Shown in pieces: positions 54,969 through 64,000 of a DNA stretch of 64,000 nucleotides. The DNA lies in contig CAIIXF020000006.1 of assembly GCA_903813345.2 (NCBI GenBank), positions 34,263,524 to 34,327,523 on the forward strand. The letters are read 5' to 3'. A program made the position numbers and the translations under genes. Source of the DNA: Owenia fusiformis (taxonomy: Eukaryota; Annelida; Polychaeta; Sabellida; Oweniidae). A model generated the notes under the pieces. It made no database searches. It was not told the origin of the DNA and saw nothing but the letters and a program-made list of their open reading frames with translations. Numbering within the stretch: the first letter of the stretch is position 1; every line of letters starts with the position of its first letter.

Positions 54969-55512
54969 TATCCCGTTCCCGGACTATGGTCCTGTGAACA
55001 TCTCAATATTTTGCCTGTGCGATTACAACATGGGAGAATTTTTTACTGATCTTACACTTCAGATACCTACTTCAATAGATTCCTTGGTAATTTAGCATTC
55101 TTTTCGTGTAGTTGAATCCACAATTGTCTGGGTTTATCGGCAGAACGAAGACATTTTCGTTTTTGATCGCAATATTTGCGTGTAACATTTAACTTATTTC
55201 AACCGTCAAATTCCTCCATATTGGTACTTCCGGGCTTCATCCGGGACAGCCAAACGGGGGATTCCCCTTTTAAATCCAACCGCCATTTTGAAAAGCGATG
55301 GAATCTCTCTCGATGAAAAAGAGAAAATGTTCCCGTTCTGCCGATATACCCAGACAATCGGCGGTTCCAATATATTAGAAGTTACATCTTGAGTTCTATA
55401 ATGCATTGAGGTAGGTATCTTAAGTGTAAGGGGCGTAGATAATTCTCCCAAGTTGTAATCGTACAGGCAAATGAATGCGATCAGTGCAGGACTATAGTCC
55501 GGGAACGGGATA
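54969..55512. mobile_element. foldback element, 544 bp, with 10-bp direct repeats
   Basis: The ends TATCCCGTTCCCGGACTATG and its near-perfect inverse continue as inverted arms of more than 200 bp that include CTGATCGC-, TACGATTACAAC-, ATTGTCTGGG- and TCGGCAGAACG-blocks. AGTGTAATGT flanks both sides exactly (54959-54968 and 55513-55522), a likely 10-bp target-site duplication. That length points to a Mutator-like non-autonomous element. No protein coding is visible. Confidence 0.87.
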
Positions 55513-55808
55513 AGTGTAATGTATCCTGATCTCTAGACAAGTTCACTAATTTGTTATATTGAGGTTGTAATAGTTTTATCCTGATATATTCAGATGACCT
55601 GTGTACTTTCTCAACAGACTAGGCCTAAATGATTATGAAAAGCAAAAATAAAAACTGAATATTTCATAATTAGTTAGTTGAACTCGCTACCATTGTTCAC
55701 TTCACACAATCAAAATTAAAATGTAATGTTTCCATTGGTAACTACAATATTTTTTCATTATTTATTATTATTTCTTAAACATAAATTACACAATTCCGGG
55801 CTCAACGA

Positions 55809-55960
55809 TGACGTCAGAAGAAATGACCATATATAGAACGTCGGTCAAATTTGGCCAACGAACACTGATTGGCGCGGTGAGTTCACAGGTTTATTTTAGT
55901 TTGAAAGAGTGAAGACGAAGCTCTCTTTTAAGAAGTGAAGTCAAACAAATGTAAAGGGTA
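55809..55960. promoter_or_regulatory. possible promoter: CRE, TATA-like and CCAAT-like motifs
   Basis: TGACGTCA at 55809-55816 is a perfect cAMP-response element. CCATATATAG follows at about 55828, and GATTGGC (inverse CCAAT) at about 55869. These are within 65 bp of each other in a locally less AT-rich patch. The position, about 6.7 kb upstream of the Roquin ATG, would suit its promoter only if a UTR exon exists. No transcript evidence; chance co-occurrence is possible. Confidence 0.3.
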
Positions 55961-56169
55961 ACGATTGTGTTGTCCTCTGAGCTATGTTTTCGCAAACATG
56001 TACATTTTCAAAAACATATGATACTGATACACGTTTGTGAGAAAGAATGTCATGGGGAATCTGCCTACAACGCGTGAAATAAGGAAAAAGAAAAATCGTA
56101 CCTTCGACGTTCCGACAAACCTTTTCGCTAACCAGTGTAATCAAGTGGATCCCCAGTATATAGGATGTA

Positions 56170-56484
56170 CAGTAGAACCTGTGTAAGTGGAACAACCTCC
56201 GTTCTGCCAAAAAGCGTTCCACTTAGGAGGTGTTCCACTTACGGAGGTTTTGAGTTCGCGGGGATTTGTAAACACACAAGATCAAACATTGGGACTATAT
56301 GTATCATGGGAAATACGATTCTCCGTTCCAATATGGGGTGTTCACTGTTCAAGTTTGGAGGTGTTCCACTTACAGAGGTTCAATTAACATTAAGTCAATG
56401 GGTTTTTAAAATGGGACTTTGAAAAAGTGTTCCACTTGCGAGGTGTTCCACTTACGGAGGTGTTCCACTTAGCAGGTTCTACTG
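56170..56484. mobile_element. pogo-like MITE, 315 bp
   Basis: TA at both sides flanks inverted ends CAGTAGAACCTG and CAGGTTCTACTG. The interior repeats GTTCCACTTA(C/G) words in both orientations. Degenerate relatives appear near 3090-3210, 4200-4320 and 27340-27580. No open frame belongs to it. Confidence 0.85.
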
Positions 56485-56929
56485 TATGATATAAATTAGA
56501 AAATGTACTGATCTCACTTGAGAATGAAGATATTCTAATTCTCATTGTCTGAATTTAAAAATGTTTAAATAATATGCAGTAACTGTTTCAGAGAAAAATG
56601 TCATATTTGTTAATTTTAATGATTCTTCATGTTTTTGGAGAAATCATGTTTTACTGTTCCAGAAATGAAGAGGAGTTTTATGAAAGCCATGACACTGTAG
56701 AGAAAGTTATACCCTTAACAAGAGCATACCAAAGTTTTCCTTATCTTAGCATTAAGCATTATATAGGATCACAAATACATTGCAAATATGAAAGTCAGAA
56801 AAACCTGTATACAGCTAGCTGTAGCATACTTTGTTCTGTTGGCTGGGATTAAATTTCGAAATAATAAACATGACCGAGATTTGGTGTCAGACAAGTCCAT
56901 ACACAAAATACTCAAGAAATACTACCACC

Positions 56930-57175
56930 ACCACCCCCCTATTATTAACCCCCCCCTTCATAATGCCTTTGCAAATACCCCCCCCCCCCCCAGAATATTC
57001 CATGGTCAATACCCCCCCCCCAGAATTTTTTCGGTCTCCTACCCCCCCCCAGAATTTTTCGGTCAACACCCCACCCCCCCCCCCCCAGAATTTTTTGGTC
57101 TCCTACCCCCCCCCCCAGAATTTTTTGGTCAACACCCCCCCCCCCCCCAGAATTTTGCATCCATACCCCACGTAC
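56930..57175. repeat. poly-C / AGAATTTTTTGGTC minisatellite (right copy)
   Basis: C-runs of 8-14 alternate with AGAATTTTTTGGTCAACACC-like and GGTCTCCTACC-like words. The right end, GCATCCATACCCC followed by GTACATTTTTTAAATGGAAT, matches the left flank of the array at 53096-53290 in inverted orientation. Proline-rich frames here are artefacts. Confidence 0.88.
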
Positions 57176-57885
57176 ATTTTTTAAATGGAATGGCCCAATT
57201 TTTGTAAAGATCTAATTATCCCTTACCTTGCCATTCAAAATATGGCCACTCCTACTAGTACTAGCTTCCAGAAAACCAAGCATTCCTAAAAGTCCCCGAG
57301 AGCTTTTTTTTTATTAATAAACAGTTTCCTACATTATAGGGATTCACTAACAAAGGTATAAAACGTCCTCGTTGAAAACGGTGAGAATTGAAAAATTCTG
57401 GAACTTCCGGATCCGTTTAAGCTTTTCGTTAAGTGTAGTGCATTTTCCCGGGATTTCAGAGTTAAGACTACTTCATGTTGTATTGGTATATTGGCTTTGG
57501 CTCATACAACAGGGTCGAATCTGGAAACTAACAAAGTGGGCAAATTTAAATTTGAAAAACATGTTTGGCCCCTAAAATCAAAAATTGGGTCCAAATTTTG
57601 AAAATCTAAGGCCCATTTTCTTGAAATTTGGCCCCGGGGTTGTCATCATCCAATGGATGGCCACACTAGGTATCACTACAAACCCGGGGTTTATTTTTGC
57701 CGGAGACTGTTGGCATGACCACTTTTTGGATATTTGGTATGGCTGTGGTGTTATTTAAATCCGATGGACGTATATCAACTAACTGCGTGCCACATGACTT
57801 GGAGTATTTGAACATGGTGAACTTTTACAGGGTATGGGAGCATAGGCTACTGAATCAGACCAGAGACATTAAACACTGTTTCATG

Positions 57886-59318
57886 GCATTTGTCAATTAA
57901 TTTATCGAAAACAAAAATAATGAAATTTATTGGAAATGGTAGAAAATGTACAGAAAATTTTTATTTTGATGGGGATGAGATCGAGACGGTAAAATCATAT
58001 AAATACTTGGGTTTGACCATAAGTAGTTCAGGTACGTTTAGTAAATCCAAGGACTATCTGTATGACCGAGGATTAAAGGCAATTTATAAAATAAAAAGGT
58101 CACTAGGCGATACAAGTTTAAAACCTTCAATAGGAATAAAGATTTTTGAACAATTGGTAGTTCCAATAATCTTATATGGATCTGAAATATGGGGCATGTC
58201 GAATTACTTTTCTACAAAAGATTTGAATGAATGGTTTACAAATGGCAGACGATTTCCATCTGAGAAACTTCTGTTATCTTTTTGTAAATATATTCTTAAA
58301 GTAAATAAAAAATCAACAAATTTAGCAATTTATGGAGAGCTTGGGAAATACCCACTATATATAAATATATTCAAACAAGCTACTAATTTCTATAATCACA
58401 TGTTAAATACGTCATACATCTTATTATCAGAAACACTTACTACATCAAATGACTTATCAAAGATCAACAAGTCATCGTGGATGCTGAATTTTAAAAGTGT
58501 AATGGATAAATTAGAGGTAGTATCATTTTCAGGAAATACTCCCAGCAATATCAATAATACTTTAGATGTAAAAGAATATACTATTGACGCATCCGAAGTT
58601 GTTTGTAAATCAAAAATTAGTTTTGAAGATTATTGGCGAAATCAATTGAATTCCGACCAATGTCGCAAACTGAATACATACAAAATATTTAAAAGCAATT
58701 TCAGGTTCGAACCATATTTAGATTCAATTTCAAATGGGCATTTACGACGAAGTCTAACAAAGTTTCGTATCAGTAACCACAAATTAAAAATAGAAACGGG
58801 TAGATACGAACGCCCAAAATTAAAGATCGATGAAAGAATTTGCGAGGTTTGCAATTTAATAGAAAACGAAAAACACATAATGCGTTCATGTAAAAAATAC
58901 AGTCTATATAGAAAGAAAATGCTCGATAAACTTGTATCACACGGCAACCCAATTAAACACCTTTTCAACATTGAGGACGATTCACTTTTTTCCAATATTG
59001 TATGTCTTGTGAAAATAAAGAAATTGAAATTGTAGCAGAATTTATTCATAAATGTAATATAACATAGAAGGGTGTGATATATGACATAAACAATGGACGC
59101 GTATCACAATCACCATTCATGTGCTTATCCATGATGCATATTTATTTGTTCATTTATTTACTTATTTATTTATTATGAAGTGTTAATTTTGTGTGTTGTT
59201 ATATATACTGTTTTCTGTTGTATTGATATATTGTAAAATTAGTGTTTACTTTGTGTACACTTAACCTTTTATGGGTATGAATGTGTAATAAAGTTCATAA
59301 ATCTAAAATCTAAATCTA
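57886..59318 (+). mobile_element. LINE 3' fragment with intact C-terminal ORF2 portion
   Basis: An open frame of about 380 codons (57890-59035) encodes the post-palm part of a non-LTR reverse transcriptase: INLSKTKIMKF, then ETVKSYKYLGLTISSSG, VVPIILYGSEIWG and a C-terminal CEVCNLIENEKHIMRSC zinc-knuckle-like motif. The catalytic palm is absent, so the copy is 5'-truncated and inactive, yet its frame has no stops, implying a young insertion. The 3' end shows AATAAA near 59287 and an AAATCT-rich tail. It is the same general type as the remnant at 44430-46195 but not the same subfamily. Confidence 0.9.
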
Positions 59319-62300
59319 TGTCTCTGATCAGATAAATGTAGCCTACTTAGGGTTCTGGTTCCGGTACGGCCGTCAAAGTTGTTTATACAGCGAAACCCCC
59401 GGACCTACAAATAAGACTACGGACAATATCCCCGAACGGACAATAATCTCTATGACACATGGACTGTTCGTTCTCATCTTTTACTTTATTGTAGCCTAAG
59501 AACTTATCGACTGGCCGCCCATGGTTACTTAAAACTCGACAAAATTGCAATTTGCACGGTCCTATATTCTTTCTTACGATGATTGTGTCATGTTATGTAT
59601 GACAATAGCCGCAGATATTTTCCTATCGTTTATCAGATGTATTGCATTCAACTTTGAGTAGCTAGCCACTAGGGAAATTCGAATTTCGCGCCAAAATATA
59701 AACGTTACCATGGCCACCGTTGGACTGAGCTGTTTGCGGTTTATGCAAAAATACACCTTAATGAGTGATAAATGGTGCAAGTGCAATCCACATATATGTG
59801 GATATATATGTTTAATATATAAACAAGGAGCTTAAGCACATGACAAAAAATGCCTCCATTTTAAAAGTAATTGCAAATTATTACATACACCTGTAAGGTG
59901 TAATACTATATCATTTGTTATAGACGCCAGACGCCGAACGCTGGAAAATAGTAATTTCACATTTTTTGGGCAAAGTGACATGGAAAATGTCCGGATGAAA
60001 ATGACCAAACACAAGTGTCAACGTGGATATACGATATAAATCGTAGTTTGATTCTATGAAATTAGGGAATTTCCATGAACTGGCATAAAATGGAATAATG
60101 AGCCTAAAATACAGAGATGTTGAAAGCCCATGATATAAATTAAGACAACTAATTTTGGAAGTGTGATGAAAACTATCACATAAAATGGCATTTCTCACAA
60201 TAGCTACCATGTAATAAAGAAAATGTGACGAGTATCAGAATGGGTTGATATCGCCTAGTTAAAGAACATAAATGTAATCTTCATTCTTCACTCTAGATAT
60301 TGCATAAAATGTCTTTTTCTTCGCGTTTTTTCATTGTATTCCCCTCAGCATCAAAACGAAAGACTTGATTTACCTGGTTTTCGTTTTCTTCTTAGTGCGA
60401 ACTCCAGACCAGTTTATGTTATTCCTTGTCTGCTCGACTCATTTCTGTCATTCTTGGACTTTAAAACACGACCATCTTGTTATTTTCACCAAGGGGGGTA
60501 ATAAGGCCTCAGTAATGTCATGGTAATATAAGGGGTAATGGCAGGGGATAATCTTTATGGCTATGGTCTGGAACCGACAGATAAACACATCAACAGTAAG
60601 AAAAGGATGTAGACTTTTAGAATAACACGGAGAATAGGCTCATGATCTCAATCCGGCGTGATGATGAGGACATTTGAATTGCAGATTTCATTTTCAATAT
60701 TGGAGTAGGCCTCAGCCACAAGGGACCCGCCATCATTTAAAGTGACGTTAACCGAATAAATGCTAAGTACCCACCTAGGCGACGGCGTACTCACATTTTA
60801 GAGAAAAAATAATATTGCATTCAGGAGATTTTTTTAAGAGATCAAATAATTCTACGACTGATGTTATACCTCTGCAAGCGATCATCCTCGAATGAGAAGT
60901 TTCTCAATAGAATCTGTTAGTCCCAGATAGAATACACCAAGACCAGGCCTGCAGCAGGCCTACAAATATGTAAATCTATATAAATGGCTTATAATGTATA
61001 AAATGAAAGGTGTATCGGTTTAAAAGCCTATTAGAGCAATTCCTCTTGGCTGTACGTTTGGCTGTATATATTCCCAATAAATGCGACCACAGTAACTACT
61101 ATTGAGGCAATCAAAGCCTTACATGCTTTTTAATGACAGGATTAATGGAATTACGTAATTAGGCCAGAGATAAAAGATTGGATTTGACGCTATTCATCAT
61201 AAGGAGCTGTGAATTGAATTTGATGTAGGGACTAGCAGCTAGTATAGATACAGATAACCCTACGGCTAATACATCTGGAGATTTTGGATTGATTTCTTGG
61301 ATTAAAGCGAATTACGAGAAATGACAGCTTAGGAATAATAATCATTCTATATTATCAATTGAGAGGTAAGTTTGTCAGATTTATTTTAAATCATCTTCCG
61401 AACGCAAGGCTCCAGATAACATCTACTACGTTCCTTCCTACGAGATATAGTACGAGTTCTGTAGGCATGTTGGGAGGATGTCCATAACAGACTTTCCTGC
61501 TTTGCGCTCGAAAGAAATGTTATGGGCTGTGGGACCAAAGAATGTCTGATATCTTGTTACCTTGAAAAACAGAGTAGGTGAATCTCAGTTTAAAAGAAAC
61601 AAAAACAAATACTGGAAATCGAAATATCTAAATTGGTCGCACTTTGGATTTAGAATAGTGAAAGCTAAGATTATCCCTCGGAAGGGTGTATGAACAATGC
61701 TTCTCCGATATGTTGGTTTCAGCTTCCTTTGATCACCGCAAAATAATTCTTTGATATCAATTTTGTGAATCACGATCACGGTGAAAAAAGCAAGCGCAAA
61801 AGAAATATCAAAATGTAACTGTATGGACGAAGCTTTTTTTAAGAAACTATTGAAAGGGAAAACGGGAAAGATGAGAAAAATAAATTAATCAGCACAAATA
61901 TCAGTCACGAATTTCAAGGGATTTACAGTTGTATCTTGTAAAACGCATGGGTATCATTTAGTCAGGTGTTTATTTCAAGAAAATGACAGAGATCGTTTCC
62001 ACACACCGGTCTACCTTTTAACCTTCAATACAAAGTATGAGACCTTCATAATTTCAGAAAAGGGTACAACCGAATCGATGCGAATATATCCTAACATAGA
62101 AACCGTTGCTGGCTTGCAATTTGTAATTATCCAAGAGGATGAGATTCTCTAAATTGCATTGTTCAGTAAAGCTTGAAGAACAATCATTTTCTATTTATTG
62201 GAGTCCAAATGTTGCTAAGTCAATGAAACCTTGTGATGCCTCAGGGACATCTTAATTGACTTATAACGTGTGTAATTTTGAGATAAATCAATTTATTGCA

Positions 62301-62405
62301 TATTACATGATCAATGTTTCGCTTCCTTTAATTTTTCTTTTAACACGTCATAACTCATAAAGACACATTTTCATCGTAACATTTTCCAAATCAGTCTCAT
62401 ACTTG
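59319..62405. other. no gene recognised
   Basis: The composition is mixed and no splice-flanked exon with family similarity is seen. Short frames on both strands are not conserved-looking. It could hold regulatory DNA or introns of a gene off the right end. Confidence 0.45.
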
Positions 62406-62880
62406 ATATAACACAGGGTACGTACCAAATTAAGTGTGACAGTTGAACGCGCAGGGTAAGGTACAACACGAGGGTGATGAGCAAACTCATGTTTTAATTG
62501 ATTTAGAAAGATCTGGTCTAGTTTCTACACGGTGGGTATAGTCTGTCACGTGACTTTAGTTTTCGTATGTGGGCGTTTGACTCATTTCTAGATATTTTAG
62601 ACATAACGCGCGGGTATATGATCGATGCCTCGTACGATATAACGCAAATTCAAATTCCTTGTGTTGTAACTAAGTTACTGCGCGTTATACCTTATACTAT
62701 ATTCGGTGTGGTGTCGGTTTAGCTATGAAATTCACTGTCGAGTTCACTATCCCTGATCTTTCTAAAATGATGAAAAATCAGTCTGCTAAAATTTCATCAC
62801 CCTCGTGTTGCACGACCTTATCCCGCGCGTTCACTACCACGCTTAATTTGGTACAGTCCCTGTGTATAGGCTTAATGTGT
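62406..62880. mobile_element. inverted-repeat element, about 475 bp
   Basis: The left arm (ACACAGGGTACGTACCAAAT, then ...GAACGCGCAGGG...ACACGAGGGTGATGA) and right arm (TCATCACCCTCGTGTTGCAC...GCGCGTTCA...CTTAATTTGGTAC...CCCTGTGT) are inverted copies with small indels. Weaker inner matches such as TTTAGAAAGATC extend them. The centre has ATAACGCGC in both orientations. Terminal boundaries and target duplication are not clear. Confidence 0.7.
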
Positions 62881-64000
62881 TCCCACATTGTGGGATCCAC
62901 AGCTAGTACCATCTACAGTTTTAGATAAGAGACTGAGATGAATCAGAATGTGCTCTTGTATTGCATCAACCCATGTTTTCCTTAATATAAGGTGCACTAA
63001 CATTCCTTCAATTTTCTAGCTTACTAAGTGATCCCAAAAGACCAATAGAGTAGCTTGTATGTATTAGATATTGTTGAATGTGAGCCAATGTAATAGATTG
63101 AACCAATTGTGAGCTATATAGGGAATAAAAATCGAAACAGAATGGAAGGATAAATGGAAGGATAAATTCCATTCTGGTGAAATTAACCATATAACACTAT
63201 GACTCGATGTGTTACAAGATCACCGTGTCATGTAACAAGAAGCCACGTTTTCAAGTTTTAATTTTAGTCTAAAGACTTTTTGATTTCTGATTTAATGATA
63301 TAATTTTGTATGATTTCAATTTTGTCAATGATCTTACCGCATAACTCTTTCTTTATAGTGGATTTCATGTAGTTTAATTACGTATTCTATTGTTTAAAAC
63401 ACATGTCTTACCAATATTTGACTTCAAATAAATGAATAAACGCAAGGAGCGCACGCGCCTCGAACTCACGACCTCGTGACGACAATAGTATTGACAATAT
63501 TATCACATCACACGCCATGAAGAGTGTTGAGCATCCCAAAAGAACTGAGGCAACTCTAAGTAACAATAACAAGGCCATGTGCCTGATTGCCGATTCTCAC
63601 AAAATTTAGTCTTGCTTCAAGACCCATTATCTACTGGACTGAACTGACAATTGTTCAACTGACAAATGCGTCACAAGGTCTTGTAGCTAAACTACACAAA
63701 ATCAATCCCCAGCGCAATGAAAATTTTGATTTTGAAATTTCATTCTTAGTGTATTTTTGTACACTTATACTCAGTATTCCCTTTCGATGATTATTCATAT
63801 CACTTGTTTTCTTGACAAATTAATGATACCACCTCGCATATCCTGTTTCGTCTTCAAACGAGACAAAGATAACGAACGATACTAATGTATCTTCAGATCA
63901 GAAGATCCCTGCTGCATTGCAATGCGTCAGTAAGTGCGCCTCTCCTAATACAAATCACGGCAAATATAGATGTAAATCTACTAAAATGCAATCAACTAGA
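62881..64000. other. no gene recognised at right end
   Basis: GAACTCACGACCTCGTGAC near 63458 resembles a tRNA B box on the minus strand, but no A box or cloverleaf is present. The remaining sequence shows no exon or repeat array. Confidence 0.45.

Noticed and set aside
62725-62928. 67-codon frame MKFTVEF...
   Set aside because: It runs through the right arm of an inverted-repeat element and has no family resemblance.
63431-63530. tRNA gene suggested by a B-box-like GAACTCACGACC
   Set aside because: No A box, acceptor stem or cloverleaf could be drawn.

Overview
The window reads as an intron-rich, AT-rich animal genome. The coding exons are short (about 60-350 nt), flanked by GT-AG (and two apparent GC-AG) splice sites, and match animal-specific protein families. 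Many small inverted-repeat transposons, minisatellites and 5'-truncated LINEs fill the rest. The protein families and repeat load suit an invertebrate, perhaps a mollusc or another lophotrochozoan; the sequence alone does not fix the species.

Three genes can be assembled by eye from exon homology and exact splice-phase agreement. (1) Plus strand, about 2.46-22.47 kb: a neuropathy-target-esterase orthologue (PNPLA6/PNPLA7; swiss cheese in flies). It lacks its N-terminal membrane segment and first cyclic-nucleotide-binding domain, which must lie left of the window. (2) Minus strand, 7.40-10.32 kb: a complete three-exon UDP-glucuronosyl/glycosyltransferase (523 aa), nested antisense inside a 7-kb intron of gene 1. 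(3) Minus strand, 28.77-49.11 kb: a complete 18-coding-exon Roquin gene (RC3H1/2; RING, ROQ, CCCH finger, low-complexity tail; 1132 aa predicted), an RNA-binding regulator of mRNA decay. Genes 1 and 3 converge, with about 6.3 kb between their stop codons.

Layout: 0-1.07 kb, 48-bp satellite; 1.07-2.46 kb, possible microexon and a hairpin MITE; 2.46-22.5 kb, PNPLA6 with nested UGT and several MITEs; 22.5-28.5 kb, repeat-rich intergenic DNA; 28.5-49.1 kb, Roquin, with a broken LINE, satellites and MITEs in its introns; 49.1-64 kb, no convincing gene, but several inverted-repeat elements, two poly-C arrays, a LINE 3' end and a possible promoter-like patch.

The most striking pattern is that several tandem arrays are grown from exon edges. 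A 110-bp unit carrying the 3' end of a PNPLA6 exon plus its GTAAGT donor occurs 20 times. A unit of about 38 bp carrying the 3' end of Roquin coding exon 5 plus its donor is repeated about a dozen times in the following intron. A 31-bp unit carrying the last codons and stop of Roquin is repeated about ten times past the stop. A 131-bp array starts at a Roquin splice acceptor. Two unrelated genes in one window thus show the same behaviour. Other notable items are two consecutive GC-AG introns in PNPLA6 and a satellite in the last Roquin intron in which each unit carries paired AGGTCA half-sites.
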